Origin: an uncultured Rhodanobacteraceae bacterium
GTDB taxonomy: Bacteria; Pseudomonadota; Gammaproteobacteria; Xanthomonadales; Ahniellaceae
Direction: 5' to 3'
Length of the DNA stretch: 8,329 nucleotides
Assembly (NCBI GenBank): GCA_937873105.1
Contig: CALMWD010000493.1
Span: 1-8,329 of the forward strand
The notes under the pieces were generated by a model. The model made no database searches. It was not told where the DNA came from and saw nothing but the letters and a program-made list of their open reading frames with translations. A program made the translations under genes and the position numbers. Positions 1 to 5,423 of the stretch are shown piece by piece (the stretch's first letter is position 1; each line of letters starts with the position of its first letter).

Positions 1-39
1 ATCGGTGACGTCCCCGCGCGCCGCCGCCATACTGGCGTG

Positions 40-690
40 ATGGAACTGTCTCCCGCGATCGCCGCGCTGCGGCCGAAACTGATGGATGGGCTGGCGGCGC
101 TGTCGCTGCCGCAGGACGAGTCGCGCGTCGGGCGCTGGCTCGGATACCTGGAACTGCTGGCGAAGTGGAACCAGGCCTACAACCTGACCGCCGTCCGCGA
201 CCCGGCCGAGATGCTGACCCGGCACCTGCTCGATTCGCTGGCGATGGCGCCGCTCTGGACCGCGAACGAACTCGCCGACATGGGTGCCGGGGCCGGCTTG
301 CCGGGTCTGCCGCTGGCGATCCTGCATCCCGAGCGGCGCGTGGTGCTGATCGAATCGAACGGCAAGAAATGCCGCTTCATGCGCGAGGTGAAGCGCACGC
401 TCGGGCTGGATGGCGTCGAGGTCGTCGAGGCCCGCGCCGAAGCGTATCGACCGCCGGTCCCGCTCGCCGCCGCCACCGCCCGCGCGGTCGCGCCGATCGG
501 CGAACTCGCCGGCTGGTGCCGCGACTGGCTGGCCCCGGGCGGCCGCCTGCTGGCGATGAAGGGCCCCGGCCACGCCGAGGAACTGGGCACGATCCCGCCC
601 GGCTACGCCCTGGTCGCCATCCATCCGCTCATCGTGCCGGGGCTGGATGGGGAGCGGGTGGTGGTGGAATGGTCGCGCACCCCCTCGTAG
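40..690 (+). CDS. rsmG: 16S rRNA (guanine(527)-N7)-methyltransferase RsmG
   Basis: RsmG (formerly GidB) uses S-adenosylmethionine to methylate N7 of G527 in 16S rRNA of the small ribosomal subunit; loss of this family gives low-level streptomycin resistance. The 216-residue product aligns over its whole length with the E. coli protein (about 207 aa). Landmarks, counting from the ATG, are KWNQAYNLTAVRDP near 42-55, HLLDSLA near 62-68, the SAM-binding loop DMGAGAGLPGLPLA near 80-93, ARAVAPI near 147-153 and LLAMKGP near 170-176. The C-terminal LDGERVVVEW matches the normal end of the family, so the protein is complete. A GTG at 37 directly precedes the chosen ATG at 40 and could equally be the start. 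No clear Shine-Dalgarno is visible, and the frame stays open to the left window edge, so a longer N-terminus is possible but not needed. The stop codon lies inside a REP-like repeat. It is followed by parA, the usual neighbour. Confidence 0.96.
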   Translation: MELSPAIAALRPKLMDGLAALSLPQDESRVGRWLGYLELLAKWNQAYNLTAVRDPAEMLTRHLLDSLAMAPLWTANELADMGAGAGLPGLPLAILHPERRVVLIESNGKKCRFMREVKRTLGLDGVEVVEARAEAYRPPVPLAAATARAVAPIGELAGWCRDWLAPGGRLLAMKGPGHAEELGTIPPGYALVAIHPLIVPGLDGERVVVEWSRTPS

Positions 691-767
691 GAGCGACCCA
701 CGGGTCGCGATTCATTTCTCCGCCATTCGCGAAAAGCCGAGCATCGCGACCCGTGGGTCGCTCCTAC
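687..767. repeat. REP-like inverted repeat pair (BIME-like) with GTAG heads
   Basis: Two perfect 25-bp arms, 687-711 and 743-767, are exact reverse complements separated by a 31-nt spacer. Each arm starts from its outer end with GTAG, then GA, then an internal hairpin GCGACCC-AC-GGGTCGC (7-bp stem, 2-nt loop). The transcript can therefore form either two small hairpins or one long stem. A GTAG tetranucleotide beside a GC-rich hairpin is the hallmark of REP sequences mobilised by RAYT (TnpA-REP) proteins. No RAYT gene is in this window. The element fills much of the 127-nt rsmG-parA gap and its left GTAG supplies the TAG stop of rsmG. It may act as an mRNA processing or termination structure, but there is no T-tract for a classical intrinsic terminator. 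The repeat is seen directly; the RAYT link is inference. Confidence 0.85.
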
Positions 768-817
768 AGGTATCATCCGCGGCCCGGCGCCCGTTGGCGC
801 GTAGGCCATTCCTGCCC

Positions 818-1612
818 ATGACCCGCATCATCGCTGTCGCGAACCAGAAAGGTGGCGTCGGCAAGACCACGACGAGCGTGAACCTCGCGGCGGCGCTGGC
901 CGAGGCGCGGCGCAAGGTGCTGCTGATCGACCTCGACCCGCAGGGCAACGCGACCATGGCCAGCGGCGTCGACAAGGCCAATGCCAAGCCGAACGGCTGC
1001 GAGGTGTTGCTGGAGGAAGTGCCGGCCGAACGTGCGATCGTGTCCACGCCCGGCGGCTTCGACCTGCTGCCCGGCAATGCCGACCTGACCGCGGCCGAGA
1101 TCAAGATGATGGACGAGATCGCGCGCGAGACGCGGCTGCGCACCATCCTCGACACGGTCAAGGACAAGTACCACTTCATCCTGATCGACTGCCCGCCCTC
1201 GCTGTCGCTGCTGACGCTGAACGCGCTCACCGCCGCCGACGGCGTGCTGGTGCCGATGCAGTGCGAATACTTCGCGCTCGAAGGCCTGACCGCGCTGCTG
1301 AACACGATCAAGGCGGTGAAGACGCGGCTGAATCCGAAGCTCGAGCTCGAGGGCATCCTGCGCACCATGTTCGACCTGCGCAACAACCTCGGCAACGACG
1401 TGTCGAACCAGCTCGTGAAGCATTTCGGCGACAAGGTCTTCCGCACCGTGGTGCCGCGCAACGTGCGCCTGGCGGAAGCGCCCTCGCACGGCCTGCCGAT
1501 CTCGATGTACGACCGCGAGTCGCGCGGCGCCATCGCCTACCTCGGCCTGGCCGGCGAAATGCTGCGCCACGAACGCACTGCCAAGCCGGCCGCGGCCGGC
1601 CCGACGAACTGA
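818..1612 (+). CDS. parA: Chromosome partitioning ATPase ParA (Soj-like)
   Basis: ParA is a deviant-Walker-A ATPase that binds DNA non-specifically when ATP-bound and moves ParB-parS complexes to segregate replicated origins. The product is 264 residues, typical of short chromosomal ParA/Soj without an N-terminal helix-turn-helix. The deviant Walker A KGGVGKTT lies at 11-18, with the signature lysine at 11 and the phosphate-binding lysine at 16. The A' motif LLIDLDPQGNAT lies at 35-46 and the Walker B region LIDCPPSLSLLT at 122-133. The pattern PRNVRLAEAPSHGLPI at 213-228 is characteristic of the family. The ATG at 818 is chosen because MTRIIAVANQKGG is the standard beginning; the frame is open further upstream through the repeat, but that stretch has no family similarity. 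The Shine-Dalgarno is weak. parB follows after 11 bp, so the two are almost certainly one transcript. Confidence 0.97.
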   Translation: MTRIIAVANQKGGVGKTTTSVNLAAALAEARRKVLLIDLDPQGNATMASGVDKANAKPNGCEVLLEEVPAERAIVSTPGGFDLLPGNADLTAAEIKMMDEIARETRLRTILDTVKDKYHFILIDCPPSLSLLTLNALTAADGVLVPMQCEYFALEGLTALLNTIKAVKTRLNPKLELEGILRTMFDLRNNLGNDVSNQLVKHFGDKVFRTVVPRNVRLAEAPSHGLPISMYDRESRGAIAYLGLAGEMLRHERTAKPAAAGPTN

Positions 1613-1623
1613 CGGAGCCCGCG
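1613..1623 (+). promoter_or_regulatory. parB ribosome binding site
   Basis: GGAG at 1614-1617 lies 6 nt before the ATG at 1624 and fills most of the 11-bp gap after the parA stop. It fixes the parB start. Confidence 0.7.
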
Positions 1624-2505
1624 ATGGCGACCAAGAAACCGCGCGGCCTCGGCCGCGGCCTCGACGCCCTGCTCGGCATCGACACCAGCGGCGGCGACGC
1701 CGCCGAAGCCGCCGCCGGCGGCGAACTGCGCACCCTGCCCGCGAACCGGCTGCAGCCCGGCCGCTACCAGCCGCGCACCGGCATGGATCCGGAACGCCTG
1801 GCCGAACTGGCCGAATCGATCAAGGCCCAGGGCGTGATCCAGCCCATCGTCGTGCGCGGCATCGGCGCGGATCGCTACGAGATCATCGCCGGCGAACGCC
1901 GCTGGCGCGCCGCGCAGCAGGCCGGTCTGGCCGAGGTGCCGGTCGTGGTCCGCGAAGTGCCGGACCAGGCCGCGATCGCGATGGCGCTGATCGAGAACAT
2001 CCAGCGCGAAGACCTGAACCCGCTCGAAGAAGCGACCGCGCTGCAACGCCTGATCCAGGAATTCGACCTGACCCACCAGCAGGCCGCGGAAGCCGTCGGC
2101 CGCTCGCGCGCCGCGGTCAGCAACCTGCTGCGCCTGCTCGACCTGCCGGAAGCGGTGCGCACCCTGCTCGAAAAGCATCGCCTGGAAATGGGCCATGCCC
2201 GCGCCCTGATCACGCTCGACACCGCCCGCGCCACCGCACTCGCCCTGGCCGCGGCCGATGGCGGCTGGAGCGTGCGCGAACTCGAGGAGCGCGTGCGCAA
2301 CGAACAGGCCGCGAAGGCCGCCGGCAAGACGAATGGCAAGAAGTCGGCCGGCGCCGACCCGAACATCACGCGCCTGGAGCAGGACCTGTCCGAGAAGCTC
2401 GCCACCCGCGTCAGCATCCAGCACGCCCGCAACGGCCGCGGCAAGCTGGTCATCGCCTACCACAGCATCGACGAACTCGACGGCATCCTCGAACGCATTC
2501 GTTGA
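1624..2505 (+). CDS. parB: Chromosome partitioning protein ParB (CTPase clamp)
   Basis: ParB binds parS sites, loads as a CTP-dependent sliding clamp around origin-proximal DNA and stimulates the ParA ATPase. The 293-residue product has the full family layout. A basic N-terminal ParA-interaction peptide KKPRGLGRGLDALLG spans 4-18. An Ala/Gly-rich linker (about 21-35) leads to the ParB/Srx domain with RYQPR near 47-51, the CTP-binding box GERRWRAA at 90-97 and ENIQREDLNPLEEA at 124-137. A helix-turn-helix follows (about 148-172, LTHQQAAEAVGRSRAAVSNL). After a Lys/Ala-rich linker near 226-244 comes the C-terminal dimerisation domain (about 248-293). The start is set by GGAG 6 nt upstream and by the conserved N-terminus. 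No 16-bp parS palindrome of the TGTTTCACGTGAAACA type is visible in this window. All key residues are present. Confidence 0.97.
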   Translation: MATKKPRGLGRGLDALLGIDTSGGDAAEAAAGGELRTLPANRLQPGRYQPRTGMDPERLAELAESIKAQGVIQPIVVRGIGADRYEIIAGERRWRAAQQAGLAEVPVVVREVPDQAAIAMALIENIQREDLNPLEEATALQRLIQEFDLTHQQAAEAVGRSRAAVSNLLRLLDLPEAVRTLLEKHRLEMGHARALITLDTARATALALAAADGGWSVRELEERVRNEQAAKAAGKTNGKKSAGADPNITRLEQDLSEKLATRVSIQHARNGRGKLVIAYHSIDELDGILERIR

Positions 2506-2559
2506 CCGCAACCACTATTGCGTATTGCAATAATTGCTTGCGGGCCTGATAATCCGCGG
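2506..2559 (+). promoter_or_regulatory. Candidate higBA promoter and palindromic operator
   Basis: A sigma70-like promoter is visible: -35 TTGCAA (2525-2530), a 17-bp spacer and -10 GATAAT (2548-2553). Several short palindromes overlap it: the perfect 10-bp TATTGCAATA (2523-2532), arms TATTGC/GCAATA (2516-2521 and 2527-2532), arms GCAAT/ATTGC (2527-2531 and 2533-2537), and outer arms CCGCAA/TTGCGG (2506-2511 and 2538-2543). The stretch is AT-rich against its surroundings. HigA-type antitoxins normally repress their own promoter by binding palindromes, so this is the likely autoregulatory operator. The sequence match is seen; the function is inferred. Confidence 0.6.
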
Positions 2560-2850
2560 GTGAGAGTGATCACCAATCGACGACTGGTCGAGTTCGCTGC
2601 CCGGTATCCGGAAGCCGCGCGCCCGCTGCAGGCGTGGCGGCAGCTGATGGAAGCGCGGTCATACGCAAGCTTCGCGGAACTCCGGCAGTGCTTTTCCAGC
2701 ATAGACAAGGTCGGTGACCTGCACGTCTTCGACATTGGCGGGAACAAGTATCGACTGGTCGTGTTTCTCCATTTCGTGCAGCAGATCGCTTATGTGAAGC
2801 ACGTCTTGACGCACGCCGAGTACGACCGAATGGCATGGAGAACCCGATGA
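2560..2850 (+). CDS. higB: Type II toxin, HigB family mRNA interferase
   Basis: HigB toxins of this family (PF09907, typified by E. coli HigB/YgjN) cleave mRNA on translating ribosomes and arrest growth until neutralised by HigA. The 96-residue product starts VRVITNRRLVEFAARYP, matching the usual N-terminus. It carries FDIGGNKYRLVVFLHF at about 57-72 and the C-terminal HVLTHAEYD at 81-89, the two most conserved blocks. The GTG at 2560 is chosen on family length. A GTG at 2566 and a TTG at 2518 are alternatives, but the TTG would add 14 unrelated residues and lie upstream of the predicted promoter. No Shine-Dalgarno precedes the GTG, which coincides with the predicted transcription start, so the message may be leaderless. 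The toxin gene precedes the antitoxin gene, the order typical of higBA, and the two overlap by 4 nt (ATGA). GC content is lower than in parB. Confidence 0.88.
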   Translation: MRVITNRRLVEFAARYPEAARPLQAWRQLMEARSYASFAELRQCFSSIDKVGDLHVFDIGGNKYRLVVFLHFVQQIAYVKHVLTHAEYDRMAWRTR

Positions 2851-3269
2851 ATCTGGAGGCTATCCGCAAGGCATGGGCGGCACTGCAGCTGACGGCCGAT
2901 ATCGGGCCGATTCGCGACGCCACGCATTATTCGCGGATGGTGGAATTGGCGGATGCACTCGTCGATTCGGGCCAAGCCGGGGCCGGCGCCGGTCTGGAAG
3001 ACCTGTTCGTCGTCGTCTCGGAATTGATTGCGGATTTCGACCGGCGGCACTTCTCGATGCCTGTGCTGCCGCCACGGGAACTGCTGCGCTTCCTGATGGA
3101 ACAACATGGTCTGACCCAATCCGATCTGCCGGAAGTGGGCAACCAAAGCGTCGTATCCCAAGTGTTGTCGGGAAAGAGACAACTCACGGCCCGTCATATC
3201 GCCTTGCTGTCCTCTCGATTCGGCGTTTCGGCCGACGCATTCATCGACAAGATGATCGACGCCGCCTGA
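2847..3269 (+). CDS. higA: Antitoxin HigA, XRE-family DNA-binding protein
   Basis: HigA binds and inhibits HigB and represses the shared promoter. The 140-residue product has an N-terminal helical region (about 1-75), the presumed toxin-binding part. A C-terminal Cro/C1-type helix-turn-helix spans about 78-134. Within it, HGLTQSDLPEVGNQSVVSQV and LSGKRQLTARHIALLSSRFG are very close to the E. coli HigA (YgjM) pattern. The ATG at 2847 is preferred: it overlaps the toxin stop as ATGA and has GGAG (2837-2840) 6 nt upstream. An in-frame ATG at 2835 would add four residues. Start overlap implies translational coupling of antitoxin to toxin. A sampled 60-nt stretch (3121-3180) counts at about 57% GC by hand, against 82% for 1681-1740 in parB, which suggests acquisition. 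The gene looks intact, so the pair is probably functional. Confidence 0.9.
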   Translation: MNLEAIRKAWAALQLTADIGPIRDATHYSRMVELADALVDSGQAGAGAGLEDLFVVVSELIADFDRRHFSMPVLPPRELLRFLMEQHGLTQSDLPEVGNQSVVSQVLSGKRQLTARHIALLSSRFGVSADAFIDKMIDAA

Positions 3270-3271
3270 CC

Positions 3272-3290
3272 CGATTCGATGAAAGAATCG
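3272..3290 (+). other. Small hairpin just after higA
   Basis: CGATTC (3272-3277) and GAATCG (3285-3290) form a 6-bp stem with a 7-nt loop, beginning 2 nt after the higA stop. No T-run follows, so it is not a convincing intrinsic terminator. It may be a weak 3' structure of the higBA message. Confidence 0.3.
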
Positions 3291-3314
3291 AGCCCCTGGG
3301 CAGGTCTTGGGGGC

Positions 3315-3833
3315 ATGGTGAGCAAGCAATCCCAATTCGACGCCCTGGTGCGCGCGACCAGCGCCGACCTGTATCGCTTCGCGTACTGGTTGTGCGGCAA
3401 CGAAGCGCTGGCGCACGACCTCACGCAGGAAACCTACCTGCGCGCCTGGCGTTCGCTCGACAACCTGCGCGAGACCGCGGCCGCCAAGGCCTGGCTGGTG
3501 ACGATCCTGCGGCGCGAACATGCGCGCCTGTACGAGCGCAAGACGCCCGCGATCGCGCCGATCGACGAGGTCGATCTGCCCGAGTCCGACCAGCGCGCGC
3601 CCGACCTGCTCGGCGAAGACGCCCTGGTGCGGCGGGCGATGGCCAAGCTGGAAGCGAAGTACCGCGAGCCGCTGCTGATGCAGGTGCTCGGCGGTTTCAG
3701 CTGCGAGGAGATCGCGGCCGAGCTCGGCAGCACCCCGGGCGCGGTGATGACCCAGGTGTTCCGCGCGCGCCAGAAGCTCAAGGCTGCGCTGGGCGGCTAC
3801 GGCGAGGAGGGCAAGGTCTATGAACTGCCTTGA
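3315..3833 (+). CDS. ECF-type RNA polymerase sigma factor
   Basis: This is an extracytoplasmic-function sigma factor that would direct RNA polymerase to a stress or envelope regulon. The 172-residue length fits the two-domain ECF class. The sigma region 2 (about 12-75) contains LYRFAYWLCGNEALAHDLTQ, ETYLRAWRSL and the -10-recognition helix AKAWLVTILRREHARL. An acidic linker (about 84-104) joins it to sigma region 4 (about 105-158) with YREPLLMQVLGGFSCEEIAA and the recognition helix STPGAVMTQVFRARQKLK. Region 3 is absent, as expected. The start is uncertain. ATG 3315 and GTG 3318 both lie just behind a G5 run (3309-3313) and give a normal N-terminus. ATG 3279 would add 12 residues without family support. 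The gene overlaps the downstream anti-sigma gene by 14 nt. No promoter resembling a typical ECF autoregulated site was recognised upstream. Confidence 0.93.
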   Translation: MVSKQSQFDALVRATSADLYRFAYWLCGNEALAHDLTQETYLRAWRSLDNLRETAAAKAWLVTILRREHARLYERKTPAIAPIDEVDLPESDQRAPDLLGEDALVRRAMAKLEAKYREPLLMQVLGGFSCEEIAAELGSTPGAVMTQVFRARQKLKAALGGYGEEGKVYELP

Positions 3834-4545
3834 GTTCCGCCGCGCCGTCGGCACCGCGCCGCGCCATCTCGACGAGGACGCCCTCGCCCATCGCGCCGCC
3901 TGCCCGCGCTGCAACGAGGCCCTGGAGCGCACGCTCGTCTTCGAGCGCTCGCTGGCCGCCGCGGTCGCGATCCCGGTGCCGGACAACCTCGCCGAACGCA
4001 TCCTGCTGCGCCAGACCACCGCCGCCCTGCACGAGCCGCGCAGCCCGCGCCGGTCGTGGTGGGCGATCGCCGCGGCCGGCGTGCTCGGCATCGCGCTGGC
4101 AGCCCTGTTCGGCTGGCGCTGGTGGTCGGCGAACGCCACCCTGGCCGATCTCGCGATCGCGCACCTGGCGCACGAACCCTTCGCGTTGTCGGCGCGCGCC
4201 GAGGTCGACGAGGACGCGGTGCGGGCGATGTTCGCGTCGCTGGGCGCGCCGGTCGCGCGCAGCCCGGGAACGGTGCACTACCTCAACGACTGCCGCCTCG
4301 GCGAACGCATGTCGCTGCACATGGTCCTGCAGCGCGACAGCGGCCCGGTGACGGCGATGTACGTGCCCAGGCTGCACGAACCGCGCCGCGACTTCGAGAG
4401 CGTGGGCGTGCGCGGTCGCGAAACCCCGGTCGGCGCCGGCACCCTGATCCTGCTCGCCGCCGATGCCCGCGAGTTCGATGCGATCGAGTCGCAATTCCGG
4501 CGCGCCTTCGCGGGCGGCGACGGCGCCGCGTTCGGCGCGCCCTGA
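3820..4545 (+). CDS. Membrane anti-sigma factor, DUF3379-like, with zinc motif
   Basis: This is the likely partner of the upstream ECF sigma, holding it inactive at the inner membrane until a signal arrives. The 241-residue product begins MNCLEFRRAVGTAPRHLDED. It has an HxxxCxxC zinc-anti-sigma motif (His24, Cys28, Cys31 in HRAACPRC), a proline/arginine-rich stretch (about 73-79) and one membrane helix (about 80-99, WAIAAAGVLGIALAALFGW). A C-terminal domain follows (about 105-230), predicted periplasmic, with YLNDCRLGERMSLHMVLQ and GPVTAMYVPRLHEP. The overall pattern resembles the DUF3379 family of gammaproteobacteria, recognised from memory and not searched. The ATG at 3820 lies inside the end of the sigma gene, with GGAGG at 3806-3810 nine nt upstream, so translation is probably coupled. 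A lone periplasmic cysteine at 158 sits in the conserved C-terminal block. The signal sensed cannot be deduced. Confidence 0.85.
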   Translation: MNCLEFRRAVGTAPRHLDEDALAHRAACPRCNEALERTLVFERSLAAAVAIPVPDNLAERILLRQTTAALHEPRSPRRSWWAIAAAGVLGIALAALFGWRWWSANATLADLAIAHLAHEPFALSARAEVDEDAVRAMFASLGAPVARSPGTVHYLNDCRLGERMSLHMVLQRDSGPVTAMYVPRLHEPRRDFESVGVRGRETPVGAGTLILLAADAREFDAIESQFRRAFAGGDGAAFGAP

Positions 4546-4632
4546 TCGATGCCGTCGGTGGCGGGCTCGCTTCGCATCGGTTAGCGTGCGCGCCTTGCCG
4601 CGCTGCCTGCGGCGCCCCGATCCAGGTTGCAC
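4546..4632 (+). other. Intergenic gap before the glycosyltransferase gene
   Basis: These 87 bases separate the anti-sigma stop from the glycosyltransferase start. I see no convincing promoter, terminator or small gene here, so read-through from the sigma operon is possible. Confidence 0.4.
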
Positions 4633-5364
4633 GTGTCCCTGCCCGAACTGTCCGTCGTCGTCCCGGTGTTCAACGAACGCGACAACGTCGCGCCGCTGGT
4701 CGACGAGATCGTCGCCGCGCTGCGCGGCCGCATCGCCTTCGAAATCGTCTACGTCGACGACCGCAGTCGCGACGACACCCTGGCCGTGCTGAAGGCGCTG
4801 CAGGCGCGCGTGCCGGAACTGCGGGTGCTGCACCACGTGAGCCAGAGCGGCCAGAGCACGGCCGTGCGCAACGGCGTGAAGGCCGCGCGCGGCGCCTGGA
4901 TCGCCACGCTCGACGGCGACGGCCAGAACGATCCGGCCGACATTCCGAAGCTGCTCGACGCGCGCGCCCAGGCCGGCGCCGAAACCAAGCTGTTCGCGGG
5001 CTGGCGCGTGAACCGCCAGGACAGCGGCAGCAAGCGCTGGGCGTCGAAGATCGCGAACGCGATTCGCCGCCGCTTGTTGCGCGACGACACGCCCGACACC
5101 GGCTGCGGCATCAAGCTGTTCGAACGCGAGGCCTTCCTCGACCTGCCGTACTTCGACCACATGCACCGCTACCTGCCGGCGCTGATGCAACGCGCCGGCT
5201 GGAAGACCGTGAGCGTGCCGGTGAACCATCGCGCCCGCGGCGCCGGCGTCTCGAAGTACAACAACTTGAACCGCGCCCTCGTCGGCATCGCCGACCTGCG
5301 CGGCGTGGCCTGGCTGATCCGCCGCGCCAGGCGCACCGCGGTCCAAGAAATTTCTAACGACTGA
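4633..5364 (+). CDS. Family 2 glycosyltransferase, polyprenyl-phosphate sugar transferase-like
   Basis: This GT-A fold glycosyltransferase probably moves a sugar from a nucleotide donor to a lipid carrier such as undecaprenyl phosphate at the cytoplasmic face of the membrane. The 243-residue product has the N-terminal nucleotide-binding strand LSVVVPVFNERDN (6-18). The acidic pair is in IVYVDDRSRDDT (38-49), GQSTAVRNGVKAARGAW follows (73-89), and the metal-binding motif is LDGDGQNDP (93-101). The acceptor-side region has DTGCGIKLF (155-163) and VNHRARGAGVSKYNN (197-211). It resembles the dolichol-phosphate mannose synthase/ArnC group but lacks the two C-terminal membrane helices of ArnC, ending with only a mildly hydrophobic helix and a basic tail. 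GTG 4633 is preferred because AGG lies at 4624-4626; TTG 4627 (two more residues) is possible. The LAB_N membrane gene follows after 59 bp. Donor and acceptor are unknown. Confidence 0.88.
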   Translation: MSLPELSVVVPVFNERDNVAPLVDEIVAALRGRIAFEIVYVDDRSRDDTLAVLKALQARVPELRVLHHVSQSGQSTAVRNGVKAARGAWIATLDGDGQNDPADIPKLLDARAQAGAETKLFAGWRVNRQDSGSKRWASKIANAIRRRLLRDDTPDTGCGIKLFEREAFLDLPYFDHMHRYLPALMQRAGWKTVSVPVNHRARGAGVSKYNNLNRALVGIADLRGVAWLIRRARRTAVQEISND

Positions 5365-5386
5365 GCCGCTAAGCTGGGCGACTCGC

Positions 5387-5405
5387 TTCGGGGTGCGGCC
5401 CCGAA
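5387..5405 (+). other. GC-rich hairpin between glycosyltransferase and LAB_N genes
   Basis: TTCGGGG (5387-5393) and CCCCGAA (5399-5405) form a perfect 7-bp stem with a 5-nt loop, 10 nt before the ribosome binding site of the next gene. It lacks a following T-run, so it looks more like an RNA structure affecting expression or partial termination than a full intrinsic terminator. Confidence 0.4.
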
Positions 5406-5423
5406 TTCCGGATTGGGGATCAC

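Noticed and set aside
1..36. Short left-edge stretch as the end of another gene or a divergent start
   Set aside because: Only 36 bases are visible. A minus-strand ATG at 28-30 opens a short frame, but nothing identifies a gene.
687..767. CRISPR array or attachment site from the paired repeat
   Set aside because: There are only two arms, in inverted orientation, and each is itself a hairpin, which fits a REP doublet and not a CRISPR or att site.
771..776. TATCAT as a -10 element for parA
   Set aside because: It matches five of six -10 bases, but no -35-like hexamer lies 16-18 bp upstream, where the REP arm sits. Not strong enough to annotate.
647..817. Longer N-terminus for ParA from an ATG at 647
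   Set aside because: It would overlap rsmG and run through the REP repeat, adding 57 residues with no family counterpart. The ATG at 818 gives the canonical start.
773..1570. Long minus-strand open frame opposite parA
   Set aside because: His/Gln/Arg/Val-rich shadow of parA without domain similarity.
1537..2511. 324-codon minus-strand open frame opposite parB
   Set aside because: It is a composition shadow of parB with no family signature; parB itself has all its motifs.
3778..5346. 522-codon open frame on the minus strand opposite the anti-sigma and glycosyltransferase genes
   Set aside because: It has low-complexity Arg/Ala/Gly/His composition, no recognisable domain, and lies fully antisense to well-supported genes. 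Long antisense frames are expected at this GC content.
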